Part shown: piece after piece, positions 15,336 to 23,297 of the stretch
Position numbering within the stretch: position 1 is the first letter of the stretch
Layout: each line of letters opens with the position of its first letter
Source of the DNA: Streptomyces tirandamycinicus
GTDB taxonomy: Bacteria > Actinomycetota > Actinomycetes > Streptomycetales > Streptomycetaceae
Direction of reading: 5' to 3'
Length of the DNA stretch: 64,000 nt
Assembly: GCF_003097515.1 (NCBI RefSeq)
Contig: NZ_CP029188.1
Location: forward strand, 2,413,501-2,477,500
The notes under the pieces: generated by a model
What the model saw: the letters and a program-made list of their open reading frames with translations, nothing else
Database searches by the model: none
Told to the model about the DNA's origin: nothing
Made by a program: the position numbers and the translations under genes

Positions 15336-16505
15336 TCAGACCAGAGCGGTGACGGTGCCCGCTCCGACGGTCCGGCCGCCCTCGCGGATCGCGAAGCCCA
15401 GCCCGGGCTCCAACGGCACGTCCCGTCCCAGCTCGACCGTCATGTGGACGGTGTCGCCGGGCCGGGCGACCGCCGCCCCGCCCAGGTCCACGTCCCCGAC
15501 GACGTCCGCCGTCCGGATGTAGAACTGCGGCCGGTAGCCGGTGCTGATCGCCGTCGTCCGCCCTCCCTCACGGCCCGACAGCACGTACACCTGTGCGGTG
15601 AACCGGCGGCTCGGTGTCACACTGCCGGGCGCGGCCACCACATGGCCGCGGCGGACCGCGTCGCGCGGCACGCCCCGCAGCAGCAGGGCCACGTTGTCCC
15701 CGGCCTCGGCGGAGTCCATCGGCTTGCCGAACGTCTCCAGACCGGTGACGACCGTGGTCGTGCCGGCCCCGAGCAGTTCCACCCGGTCGCCGACGCGCAC
15801 GGTGCCCCGCTCGACCGCCCCGGTGACGACGGTGCCCCGGCCGGTGATGGTGAGGACGTTCTCCACCGGTAGGAGGAACGGGGCGTCGGTGTAGCGGACC
15901 GGCATCGGCACATAGGTGTCGACGGCGTCGAGCAGTGCTTCCACGGCGGCCGTCCAGCGCGGGTCGCCCTCCAGTGCCCGGAGGCCGGAGACCCGCACGA
16001 CCGGTACCGCGTCCCCGCCGTACCCGTGCGCGGTGAGCAGCTCGCGCACCTCCAGTTCGACGAGGTCGGTCAGCTCGGGGTCGCCCGCGTCGGCCTTGTT
16101 GAGGGCGACGACGATGTGGTCGACGCCGACCTGGCGGGCCAGCAGGACGTGCTCGGCGGTCTGCGGCATGATCCCGTCCAGCGCGGAGACCACGAGGATC
16201 GCCCCGTCGAGCTGGGCGGCGCCGGTGACCATGTTCTTGACGTAGTCGGCGTGCCCGGGCATGTCGATGTGGGCGTAGTGCCGGGTGTCGGTCTCGTACT
16301 CGACGTGCGCGATGTTGATGGTGATGCCGCGGGCGGCCTCCTCGGGGGCGCGGTCGATCCTGTCGAAGGGCACGAAGGTGCCGGTCCCGCGCTCGCTGAG
16401 GACCTTGGTGATGGCCGCGGTCAGGGTGGTCTTGCCGTGGTCGACATGGCCCATGGTGCCGATGTTGAGGTGCGGCTTGGTGCGCACGTATGCCGTCTTG
16501 GGCAT
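15336..16505 (-). CDS. tuf3: Elongation factor Tu, divergent third copy (EF-Tu3)
   Basis: A 389-residue EF-Tu with all three domains. G1 is GHVDHGKT (19-26), switch I ends ARGITI (58-63), G3 is DMPGH (81-85, Met where most EF-Tu have Cys), and G4 is NKAD (136-139, usually NKCD). Substitutions spread over domain 1 ([21 protein letters not shown]) and domains 2-3 match the divergent EF-Tu3 found in several Streptomyces. In those, tuf3 is expressed mainly under amino-acid starvation, and the protein differs in elfamycin response from EF-Tu1; whether that applies here is inferred. It is alone, not in a str operon, as expected for tuf3. Start: ATG at 16505. Confidence 0.9.
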   Translation of the reverse strand: MPKTAYVRTKPHLNIGTMGHVDHGKTTLTAAITKVLSERGTGTFVPFDRIDRAPEEAARGITINIAHVEYETDTRHYAHIDMPGHADYVKNMVTGAAQLDGAILVVSALDGIMPQTAEHVLLARQVGVDHIVVALNKADAGDPELTDLVELEVRELLTAHGYGGDAVPVVRVSGLRALEGDPRWTAAVEALLDAVDTYVPMPVRYTDAPFLLPVENVLTITGRGTVVTGAVERGTVRVGDRVELLGAGTTTVVTGLETFGKPMDSAEAGDNVALLLRGVPRDAVRRGHVVAAPGSVTPSRRFTAQVYVLSGREGGRTTAISTGYRPQFYIRTADVVGDVDLGGAAVARPGDTVHMTVELGRDVPLEPGLGFAIREGGRTVGAGTVTALV

Positions 16506-17354
16506 GGCTGTGGCGGTTCCTTCCCGGAACTCGAAAGGTGACTCCGTTTCGCGGAGGGGGACCCCTGGGCCGTACCGACTCTCCCCCTGCGGGGTCCGCC
16601 GGACGATCCGGGGAGAGTCAGCTTCGGGCGCCGCCGGCGGGCGCCGCCGCGGCAGCCGGGGCGACGGAGGCCGTGGCGGCCTCGACGGCGGCTGCCGTGG
16701 CCGTCGCGTCGGCGAGAGCCGCGGAGAGGGCGCTGACGGAGGAGACGGCGAGGACAGCGGAGACGGCGAGGACTGTGGAGACGGCCGCGAGAGCGGGGAA
16801 GTGGGCAGCCTTCGGCGCGTCCGCGACTGCGGACGGCGCTGTGGGGAAGGTCTGCCGGAACATGCGTCGATACTCGCCGACGGCGGGTACGGCCGTCGAA
16901 TGGTTTTCAGCGGGCCCCAGTTGGCCCGGCGGCCGGGGCGCCCCGGTCCCTGCCCCGGACGGCGGAAGGCAGGAGCGGAAGGCAGGAGCGTGGCTGCGGC
17001 CACCGACGGACCGGCCGACCGTCGGACCGTCGGTGCATGAGATTGAAGATCACATGGTGGCCGAAGGCCCCGGCGCAGAGCCCGCTTGCCGGCAGGAGCC
17101 TGTCCCCGGACCTGATGGGCCGGACCGGCGCGGCCATGCCGATGGCGGGTCCCACCGCGGCGACGGACAGGCCGATGGAGAAGCCGGATCGAGGTCCCGG
17201 ATCCGTGAAACCGGTCACCGGCCCGGGATCGCCCGCCATCTCACGCGTATCGGGCAGACCGGGCGTGCGACGGCGGTCCGGAAGCCGTTGACCTGGCCTC
17301 TCCGGGCCATCTCGCTCTCCGGCAGCGTCCATGGAGGGCAGGTACACTACCCGG
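16506..17354. other. 849-nt region upstream of tuf3 without a supported gene
   Basis: The region must hold the tuf3 promoter. It contains an inverted repeat (arms GACTCTCCCC 16577-16586 and GGGGAGAGTC 16610-16619) that would fall in the tuf3 leader. An Ala/Ser/Val-rich open frame lies at 16618-16863 (minus strand), and GGAAGGCAGGAGC is duplicated near 16965-16990. A weakly coding-like stretch at 16900-17260 has no recognisable product. The repeat composition of the Ala-rich frame (GGAGACGGCGAGGAC-type units) argues that it is not a gene. Confidence 0.5.
16577..16619 (-). promoter_or_regulatory. Inverted repeat in the tuf3 leader region
   Basis: Ten-bp perfect arms (16577-16586 and 16610-16619) enclose a 23-nt loop that itself contains a GTCCGCCGGAC mini-hairpin. 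It lies 72-114 nt upstream of the tuf3 start. It could be an attenuator, an upstream gene's terminator or an operator; the sequence alone does not decide. Confidence 0.45.
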
Positions 17355-18062
17355 ATGCTCGACCCCGTCCCCGGGCCGCGCGACGGTTTCGCTCTGCGCG
17401 TCGGCCGGGTCCTCGTGTCCCCCTGGTCCCGCCTCGCTCTGCTGGTGGCCGTCCTGGCGTGCGCGGCGTCGGCGGTCGTGGCGTACGAGCCGCAGAGACT
17501 GCTGACGACGGGGTGGCCCCCACAGGTCGGCGGCGCCACGGCGGTGGCGCTCTTCGCCGTGGCCTACGGGCTGTGCACCGCGGCCTTCGTCCCGCGTCCC
17601 CTGCTGAACCTGGCGGCCGGCGCCCTGTTCGGCTCGCACGCGGGTCTGGCGGCGGCGATCGCCGGCACCGTGCTGGGCGCGGGCCTGGCCTTCACCCTGG
17701 GGCGGTACCTGGGCCAGGAGGCGCTGCGTCCGCTGCTGCGCGGCCGCTGGCTCAAGGCGGCGGACGGCCAGTTGAGCCGGCACGGGTTCCGCTCGGTGCT
17801 CGCACTGCGGCTGTTCCCGGGCATCCCGTTCGCCGCATCCAACTACTGTGCCGCGGTGTCCCGGATGGGGTACCTCCCCTTCCTGCTGGCCACCGGCCTC
17901 GGCTCGGTCCCGAACACCGCGGCGTACGTGATCGCCGGCAGCAGCGCGGCGTCGCCGACGTCGCCCGTCTTCCTCGCCTCGGCGGGCTTCATCGCCGTCT
18001 CGGCGCTCGTCGGGGCCGCTGTCGCCTGGTGCAAGCGCCACCGGCTCACCCGCGGCGCCTGA
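17355..18062 (+). CDS. TVP38/TMEM64 (DedA-superfamily) membrane protein
   Basis: A 235-residue integral membrane protein of the SNARE-associated/VTT group. The conserved re-entrant region reads FVPRPLLNLAAGALFGSHAGLAAAIAGTVLGAGLAFTLGR (about 76-115) and the second motif ALRLFPGIPFAASNYCAAVSRM (about 153-174). Members of this superfamily move phospholipids or undecaprenyl phosphate across membranes; which applies here is not known. Start: ATG at 17355; an alternative ATG lies 8 codons upstream. The sequence TACACT about 7-12 nt before the ATG could be a -10 element of a nearly leaderless transcript. Confidence 0.83.
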   Translation: MLDPVPGPRDGFALRVGRVLVSPWSRLALLVAVLACAASAVVAYEPQRLLTTGWPPQVGGATAVALFAVAYGLCTAAFVPRPLLNLAAGALFGSHAGLAAAIAGTVLGAGLAFTLGRYLGQEALRPLLRGRWLKAADGQLSRHGFRSVLALRLFPGIPFAASNYCAAVSRMGYLPFLLATGLGSVPNTAAYVIAGSSAASPTSPVFLASAGFIAVSALVGAAVAWCKRHRLTRGA

Positions 18063-18406
18063 GCGCGGGAGCGGCGGAGGCCGGCGGCCTTCCGCCGACA
18101 CCGGGTCCGCGCGGGCGCACACCGGCGCCGCCCCGCCCACAGCCCGCCCGCGCGGCGGCCACCGAACGGCTCGGAGCGGCTGCGAACGGCCATGAACGGC
18201 TATGAACGGCTCAGGGACGATGCGGGGGCGGCTCCGGACGGCTCGGGGACCGTGCGGAAACGGCTCCCGGACGTGCCCGGCCGCCGCCGGGGCAACCCGC
18301 CCGTCACCCCGGAACCCGCTGACGCTACGCTGCCACGCGATGGGCGCATGATCGCGGCCCGTACCGTACGTTCCGACCTGACCAGTGCTTGGACGGCTTA
18401 GCTTTC
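18063..18406. other. 344-nt leader region of uppP
   Basis: No gene supported. It contains a 10-bp tandem repeat (GAACGGCYAT, three units at about 18184-18213) followed by diverged CGGCTC-GGACGGCTC repeats. The uppP promoter is presumably in 18300-18390, where the sequence becomes less G+C-rich (GTACCGTACGTTCC). Confidence 0.5.
18184..18213. repeat. 10-bp tandem repeat upstream of uppP
   Basis: Three consecutive units GAACGGCCAT, GAACGGCTAT and GAACGGCTCA lie about 195-225 nt upstream of the uppP start; the period equals about one helical turn. Confidence 0.6.
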
Positions 18407-19279
18407 ATGTCGTGGTTCGAATCACTCATCCTCGGGCTCGTCCAGGGGCTGACGGAGTTCCTCCCCATCTCCTCCAGCGCGCATCTGCGCCTGACGGCCG
18501 CCTTCGCCGGCTGGCACGACCCGGGTGCCGCGTTCACCGCGATCACCCAGATCGGCACCGAGGCGGCGGTACTCATCTACTTCCGCAAGGACATCGCCCG
18601 CATCGTCAGCGCATGGTTCCGCTCGCTGACGGACAAGGCGATGCGCCGGGACCACGACGCCCAGATGGGCTGGCTGGTGATCGTCGGATCCATCCCGATC
18701 GGGCTGCTCGGCATCACGCTCAAGGACCAGATCGAGGGACCGTTCCGCGATCTGCGCCTGACCGCCACCATGCTCATCGTCATGGGCATCGTCCTCGGTG
18801 TGGCGGACCGCCTGGCGGCCCGCGACGAGACGGGCGGCAAGCACCGCGTGGTGCGGGAGCGGAAGTCGCTGCGTGACCTGTCCGTCAAGGACGGCCTGAT
18901 CTTCGGTATGTGCCAGGCCATGGCACTGATCCCGGGAGTCTCCCGGTCCGGCGCCACGATCAGCGGCGGTCTGCTGATGGGCTACACCCGCGAGGCGGCG
19001 GCCCGCTACTCGTTCCTGCTGGCGATCCCGGCCGTGCTCGCCTCGGGCGTCTTCGAGCTGAAGGAGGCGGGCGAGGGGCATGTCTCCTGGGGGCCGACCG
19101 TCTTCGCGACGGTCATCGCCTTCGCCGTCGGCTACGCGGTCATCGCCTGGTTCATGAAGTTCATCACGACCAAGAGCTTCATGCCCTTCGTCGTGTACCG
19201 GATCATCCTCGGCATCGTGATCTTCGTGCTGGTCGGCACCGACGTGCTGAGCCCGCACGCGGGCGAATCGGGCGGCTAA
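18407..19279 (+). CDS. uppP: Undecaprenyl-diphosphatase UppP (BacA)
   Basis: A 290-residue polytopic membrane enzyme that dephosphorylates undecaprenyl diphosphate, recycling the lipid carrier of peptidoglycan synthesis; overproduction of this family gives bacitracin resistance. Both active-site motifs are present: [10 protein letters not shown] (17-26) and PGVSRSGAT (176-184). Length is normal. Start: ATG at 18407. The last codons (about 19237-19266, encoding [10 protein letters not shown]) recur exactly at 20424-20453 beyond a small inserted segment. The current C-terminus GESGG is therefore probably supplied by the insertion, and the original tail lies 1.2 kb downstream. Confidence 0.94.
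   Translation: MSWFESLILGLVQGLTEFLPISSSAHLRLTAAFAGWHDPGAAFTAITQIGTEAAVLIYFRKDIARIVSAWFRSLTDKAMRRDHDAQMGWLVIVGSIPIGLLGITLKDQIEGPFRDLRLTATMLIVMGIVLGVADRLAARDETGGKHRVVRERKSLRDLSVKDGLIFGMCQAMALIPGVSRSGATISGGLLMGYTREAAARYSFLLAIPAVLASGVFELKEAGEGHVSWGPTVFATVIAFAVGYAVIAWFMKFITTKSFMPFVVYRIILGIVIFVLVGTDVLSPHAGESGG
19237..19266. repeat. Left 30-bp direct repeat of the uppP-end island
   Basis: Identical over 30 bp to 20424-20453. This copy is the coding end of uppP. It is read as the left attachment-like junction of a 1.16-kb island. Confidence 0.85.
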
Positions 19280-19494
19280 ACCGGGCCACACAGGGCGGTA
19301 TCCGGCATTTCCTGGCGCCTGATTGCAGCATCACGCCGTGATCATCTCTCACTCGTCTCCCACTCAGGAGACCGGGAGACGCAAATCGGATTCAAGATCA
19401 ATGCATTGCGCGCGCACTGCGCGCCACATGCACACTCTCGACGCACACCAGGCCCCCCAGGGGGCCTCCGGGATCGACCGGCAAAGAGCTCTCC

Positions 19495-19517
19495 GTATAG
19501 CATTCGAAATGCTATAC
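19495..19517. promoter_or_regulatory. Perfect palindromic operator of the antitoxin-toxin operon
   Basis: Arms GTATAGCATT and AATGCTATAC, separated by CGA, end 8 nt before the antitoxin start. The right arm includes a -10-like TATACAT. A ribbon-helix-helix antitoxin normally binds such a site to repress its own operon. Confidence 0.75.
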
Positions 19518-19524
19518 ATGTCCC

Positions 19525-19809
19525 ATGGCTGACGACGACACCGACTTTCCGCCCGGCGACGGCCCCACCAGCGGCATCTCCGTCTCCCTCACGGCCGGCA
19601 CCCTGCAAGCGATCCGTGAGCGGGTCGGCAAGCGGGGTGTGTCCGCCTTCTTGGAGAAGGCCGCGCAGCGGCAGATCGAGCGGGTCAACCTGGACGAGCT
19701 GATCGCCGACTTCGACAAGAACCTCGGCCCCGCCGACCCGGAGGCAGTAGCCGCCAAGCGGGCGAAGCTCACCGGCGGCACCTCCTCCGATGCCGGGGCG
19801 GCCGCGTGA
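19525..19809 (+). CDS. Ribbon-helix-helix antitoxin (VapB-like)
   Basis: A 94-residue protein. After a disordered acidic start, residues about 18-50 read as a CopG-type ribbon-helix-helix: a strand ISVSLTAGTLQAI, then helices with GVSAFLEKAAQRQIERV. Residues about 53-94 form a tail (LDELIADFDKNLGP) that would wrap around the toxin. It overlaps the toxin gene by 4 nt (GTGA), the usual translationally coupled layout. The operator lies directly upstream. Start: ATG at 19525. Family membership is inferred from fold pattern and context. Confidence 0.85.
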   Translation: MADDDTDFPPGDGPTSGISVSLTAGTLQAIRERVGKRGVSAFLEKAAQRQIERVNLDELIADFDKNLGPADPEAVAAKRAKLTGGTSSDAGAAA

Positions 19810-20204
19810 GCGGCACTCTGATCCTGGACAGTGAGGGCCTGGCCAAGGCCGTGCAGCGCGACCGTGAAGTCCACGAGTGGCTCACCGCCGCCCGCGACGC
19901 CGACTTTCCGGTGATCACCTCGGCCGCGGTCCTCGTCGAGGTGATCCATCCCCGCATCAACGAGGCCGCGCTGAAGTGGACGCTGTCCCGGCTGCGAGTC
20001 GAGCCGGTCACCCAGGCCCTCGCCCGGTCCGCCGCAGGCCTGCTGCGCGCGGCCGGGCTGCACGGTCACAAGTACGCCATCGACGCCATGCTCTGCGCCA
20101 CCGCAATCGCCCAGCCGGGCCGCGTCACCATCCTGACGTCCGACGTCGAGGACATCACCACGCTCACCACCGACCACATCCGTGTGACCGCCGAGAAGAT
20201 CTGA
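19806..20204 (+). CDS. PIN-domain ribonuclease toxin (VapC-like)
   Basis: A 132-residue PIN-domain protein whose acidic residues sit in the expected order: Asp8 (LILDSEGL), Glu45 (AAVLVEVIHP), Asp93 (KYAIDAMLCATA) and Asp113/Asp116 (TSDVEDI). Such toxins cleave tRNA or rRNA when freed from their antitoxin. The GTG start at 19806 overlaps the antitoxin stop. The pair looks complete and functional even though the element that carries it is broken. The RNA target cannot be predicted. Confidence 0.87.
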   Translation: MSGTLILDSEGLAKAVQRDREVHEWLTAARDADFPVITSAAVLVEVIHPRINEAALKWTLSRLRVEPVTQALARSAAGLLRAAGLHGHKYAIDAMLCATAIAQPGRVTILTSDVEDITTLTTDHIRVTAEKI

Positions 20205-20222
20205 TCCCCGCCGCTGCACCCG

Positions 20223-20387
20223 CGTGGTTCGGCGGCGGGCCAGCAGCGCGCCGATCTCTGCCTTGAGCGCTTCTGCCTCGAGCTTCGTCCTGTGCACGAG
20301 CACGATGAAGTCATCGGCGTAACGCACGAGCCGGAAGCTCGGCCGCCCCATCCTGCGCCGGTATCGCCGACGCCAGGGCGGAGTCAT
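20223..20387 (-). pseudogene. Fragment of a group II intron-type reverse transcriptase
   Basis: About 55 codons on the minus strand encode GRPSFRLVRYADDFIVLVHR followed by TKLEAEALKAEIGALLA, which is the catalytic YADD region (RT motif 5, codons at 20310-20321) and the next helix of LtrA-type maturase-reverse transcriptases. An in-frame stop lies right upstream, and the similarity stops after ALLA, where the toxin gene's 3' flank begins. No other RT motif and no intron domain V is seen. It is a remnant next to the right junction of the island. Confidence 0.8.
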
Positions 20388-20423
20388 CTCTCAGGTCGGG
20401 TGTCCAAGATCACGGGGAAGCTT

Positions 20424-20453
20424 CACCGACGTGCTGAGCCCGCACGCGGGCGA
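20424..20453. repeat. Right 30-bp direct repeat of the uppP-end island
   Basis: Identical to 19237-19266 inside uppP. The bases that follow (GTCCGCGGGCTGA) would complete an alternative uppP tail ending in a stop, so this is probably the original end of the gene. Confidence 0.85.
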
Positions 20454-20621
20454 GTCCGCGGGCTGACGTCCGGCGGGAGCCCCGGACGCCCTCGGCCGTC
20501 CCCGGCGCGGCGAACAGGCCGCCCCGCCGGTCCCCCGGCCGGCCCACGACGGCCCGCCGCGCCGCCGCGTCACGGCGCGGCGGCGCGAGGCGGCAGCGGG
20601 TCCCCCGCATAACCTCACGCC

Positions 20622-22634
20622 GTGTCCCACGTGACGGCGTTCCTCAAGCGGCTGGTCCTGGGCCGGGCGCTGCGGAGCGAGGAACTCGGCGAGACGCTGC
20701 TGCCCAAACGGCTGGCGCTGCCGATCTTCGCCTCCGACCCGCTCTCCTCGGTGGCCTACGCGACCCAGGAGATCCTGCTGGTCCTCACCCTGGGCGGGCT
20801 GGCCTATCTGCACTTCACCCCGTGGATCGCGGCCGCGGTCGTGTTCCTGATGGTCGTCGTCGTGCTGTCGTACCGCCAGGTGGTGCACGCCTACCCGAGC
20901 GGCGGCGGCTCCTACGAGGTCGCCTCGGCCAACCTGGGGCCCTCGGCCGGTCTCGTGGTCGCCGCGGCGCTGCTGGTCGACTATGTCATGACAGTGGCCG
21001 TCTCCGTGGCCTCCGGAGTGGACAACATCATCTCGGCGGTGCCCTCGCTGGCGGAGCACCGGGTGCCGATGGCGCTGGTCTTCGTCGGCCTGCTGACCGC
21101 CGCCAACCTGCGCGGGGTGCGCGAGTCCGGCCGTACCTTCGCCGCGCCGACGTACCTGTTCGTCACCGGCGTGCTGCTGATGTGCGGGACGGGACTGCTG
21201 CGCTACCTCCTGGGCGATCCCCCGGTGGCGGCGACCGCGCAGTACGGGATCGAGCCGGACCCCGCCGAGGTCGATCTCGTCGGCCTCGCCCTGGTGATGC
21301 TGGTCCTGCGGGCGTTCTCCAGCGGCTGCACGGCCCTCACCGGTGTCGAGGCGATCTCCAACGGCGTGCCGGCGTTCCGCAAGCCGAAGCCGCGCAACGC
21401 GGCGACCACCATGGCCGTGATGGGACTCATCGCCGTCGCGATGTTCGCCGGTGTCACCACGCTGGCGATCGTCGCCGACGTCCGCATCGCCGACGACGCC
21501 TGCCGGCTGACGGGGCTGCCCGACTGCGAGAACTACACGCAGCGCACCGTCATCGCGCAACTGGCCGCCTCCGTGTTCGGCGGGGAGAGCAGCTTCGGCT
21601 TCTACTACGTCCAGGCCGCCACCGCCCTCGTCCTGATCCTCGCCGCCAACACCGCCTTCAACGGATTCCCGCTGCTCGCCTCGATCCTCGCGCAGCACCG
21701 CTACCTGCCCCGCCAGTTGCACAACCGGGGTGACCGGCTCGCCTTCTCCAACGGCATCCTGGCGCTCGCCGTCGTCGCGGGAGCGCTGCTGTGGGCGTAC
21801 GGGGCGAACGTCACCAGCCTCATCCACCTGTACATCCTCGGCGTGTTCACCTCGTTCACGCTCTGCCAGAGCGGCATGGTCCGGCACTGGTCCCGCGAAC
21901 TGCGCACCGAGACGGACCCGGCGCTGCGCCGCCGCCACCGCACCTCGCGGATCGTCAACGGGACGGGCGCGGCCATCACGGCGCTCGTCCTGGTGATCGT
22001 GCTGGTCACCAAGTTCACCGAGGGCGCCTGGCTGGCGGTCCTCGCGGCCGTGGTGCTGTGGGTGGCGATGCGCAGCATCCGCAGGCACTACGACGCCACG
22101 TCCGCGGAGCTGGCCGTCACCGACCCGGGCAGGGAACTCGCGCCGCCCTCCCGGGTCATCACCGTGGTCCTGGTCTCCCGGCTGCACAAGGCGACGCTGC
22201 GGGCCCTGGCGTACGCCCGGGCCACCCGCCCGGACCGGCTGGAGGCGGTGACCGTGGCCGTCGACCGGGACGACGCCCGGGAACTCCGGCGGCAGTGGGA
22301 GGAGGCGGGGATCGACGTGCCGCTGAAGATCCTCGACTCGCCCTACCGGGAGATCACCAAACCCGCACTGGCGTACGTGCGTTCGATCCGGCGGGAGAGC
22401 CCGAGGGACGTCGTCTCCGTGTTCATCCCCGAGTACGTCGTGGGCCACTGGTGGGAGAACCTGCTGCACAACCAGTCCGCGCTGTGGCTGAAGAGCCGGT
22501 TGCTGTTCACACCCGGGGTGATGGTGACGAGCGTCCCCTGGCAGCTGCAGTCCGCCGCCCGCGCCGACCGTCCCGCCGCCCGCGCCCCCGGAGCGGTGCG
22601 CCGCGGCGAACCGGTACCGCCCCCCAGGCGCTGA
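20622..22634 (+). CDS. APC-superfamily permease, KimA/YdaO-like
   Basis: A 670-residue transporter. It has about twelve membrane helices (about residues 35-490) and a cytoplasmic C-terminal domain (about 505-640, VITVVLVSRLHKATLRALAYARATRPDRLEAVTVAVD) of universal-stress-protein-like fold. The signature FASDPLSSVAYATQEILLVL (about 36-55) matches the KimA group of APC proteins; Bacillus KimA is a c-di-AMP-controlled potassium importer. Potassium as substrate is inferred from that similarity, and amino acids cannot be excluded. Start: GTG at 20622; no ydaO-type riboswitch is apparent in the 168 nt upstream. The C-terminal about 25 residues are low complexity. Confidence 0.8.
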   Translation: MSHVTAFLKRLVLGRALRSEELGETLLPKRLALPIFASDPLSSVAYATQEILLVLTLGGLAYLHFTPWIAAAVVFLMVVVVLSYRQVVHAYPSGGGSYEVASANLGPSAGLVVAAALLVDYVMTVAVSVASGVDNIISAVPSLAEHRVPMALVFVGLLTAANLRGVRESGRTFAAPTYLFVTGVLLMCGTGLLRYLLGDPPVAATAQYGIEPDPAEVDLVGLALVMLVLRAFSSGCTALTGVEAISNGVPAFRKPKPRNAATTMAVMGLIAVAMFAGVTTLAIVADVRIADDACRLTGLPDCENYTQRTVIAQLAASVFGGESSFGFYYVQAATALVLILAANTAFNGFPLLASILAQHRYLPRQLHNRGDRLAFSNGILALAVVAGALLWAYGANVTSLIHLYILGVFTSFTLCQSGMVRHWSRELRTETDPALRRRHRTSRIVNGTGAAITALVLVIVLVTKFTEGAWLAVLAAVVLWVAMRSIRRHYDATSAELAVTDPGRELAPPSRVITVVLVSRLHKATLRALAYARATRPDRLEAVTVAVDRDDARELRRQWEEAGIDVPLKILDSPYREITKPALAYVRSIRRESPRDVVSVFIPEYVVGHWWENLLHNQSALWLKSRLLFTPGVMVTSVPWQLQSAARADRPAARAPGAVRRGEPVPPPRR

Positions 22635-22678
22635 CCGGTCCTCGGCGCGGCCCGGCTCCGACCGCAGGCAACCGACCG

Positions 22679-22736
22679 GGCCGGTCGTCGGCGGCCGGTC
22701 GTCGGCGGCCGGTCCTCGGCGGCCGGTCCTCTTGGC
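22679..22736. repeat. 14-bp tandem repeat, four units
   Basis: GGCCGGTCGTCGGC is repeated at 22679 and 22693, and as GGCCGGTCCTCGGC at 22707 with a diverged fourth unit at 22721. It lies between the permease and SnoaL-like genes. Confidence 0.8.
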
Positions 22737-22766
22737 GTGGCGGGCCCGCTGCCCGACACTTGGCCG

Positions 22767-23225
22767 ATGACGCAGCGTGTGGATCTCGCGACCGTGATGG
22801 ACCGGCTGGCCGTCGACGAGGTGGTCACCCGGTACGCGGTGGCCGTGGACGACGGCGACTGGACCGCCTACCGGGCGCTGTTCACCGACGACGGACGCGC
22901 CGACTACCGCGGTGCCGGTGGCGTCGAGGGGCCCGCCGCCGAGGTGGCGGACTGGCTCGCGGAGACGATGCGGCCGTTCCCGGTGCGCCAGCACCTGATC
23001 GTGAACCGGCGGGTGCGACTGCGGGAGGTGGACGGGTACCCGGGAGACCGGGCGGACGTGCAGGCGGACTACGTCAGCCCGATGCGGCTGGAGTCCGGCG
23101 ACGGCTTCCTGGCCGGCGGCCGGTACGCGTTCGGCCTGGCGCGCGGTGACGACGGCTGGCGGCTGCGCTCGGTCGCCGTCCGGGAGAAGTGGCGGCGTGC
23201 CGCGGCCCTCCGCGCGGCCGAATGA
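22767..23225 (+). CDS. SnoaL-like (NTF2-fold) protein
   Basis: A 152-residue single-domain alpha+beta barrel of the SnoaL_4/NTF2-like type. The first helices read LATVMDRLAVDEVVTRYAVAVDDGDW, followed by the conserved LFTDDGRADYRG strand. Members are cyclases, isomerases or dehydratases, or simply ligand-binding proteins; nothing indicates which. Start: ATG at 22767. It precedes the Lnt-like gene by 72 nt on the same strand and may be cotranscribed with it. Confidence 0.78.
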   Translation: MTQRVDLATVMDRLAVDEVVTRYAVAVDDGDWTAYRALFTDDGRADYRGAGGVEGPAAEVADWLAETMRPFPVRQHLIVNRRVRLREVDGYPGDRADVQADYVSPMRLESGDGFLAGGRYAFGLARGDDGWRLRSVAVREKWRRAAALRAAE

Positions 23226-23297
23226 TCGACATGGCCTGTCCCGGGCCCGGCCGCTCCTCCACACTGGAGGCAGACACCGCTCTCGTGGAGGCGCTGC

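Larger units (their letters stand above)
19267..20423. mobile_element. Small island at the uppP 3' end (TA pair plus reverse-transcriptase remnant)
   Basis: The segment lies between two exact 30-bp copies of the uppP end. It is lower in G+C at its left side (19280-19520) than its surroundings, and it contains a toxin-antitoxin pair and a broken group II intron-type reverse transcriptase. It appears to replace the last codons of uppP with a similar set and leaves the native tail (GAGTCCGCGGGCTGA) at the right junction, which is how integrative elements treat gene-end targets. No integrase is present, so it is probably a decayed or mobilised remnant. The exact mechanism is inferred. Confidence 0.65.

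Noticed and set aside
16618..16863. 81-codon Ala/Ser/Val-rich open frame upstream of tuf3
   Set aside because: It is built largely from GGAGACGGCGAGGAC-type repeats, shows no family similarity or convincing ribosome site, and ends exactly at an inverted repeat; it is more likely a chance frame.
17037..17291. 84-codon open frame on the plus strand before the TVP38-like gene
   Set aside because: No recognisable motif, no ribosome site, and an equally long frame on the other strand; coding character is not convincing.
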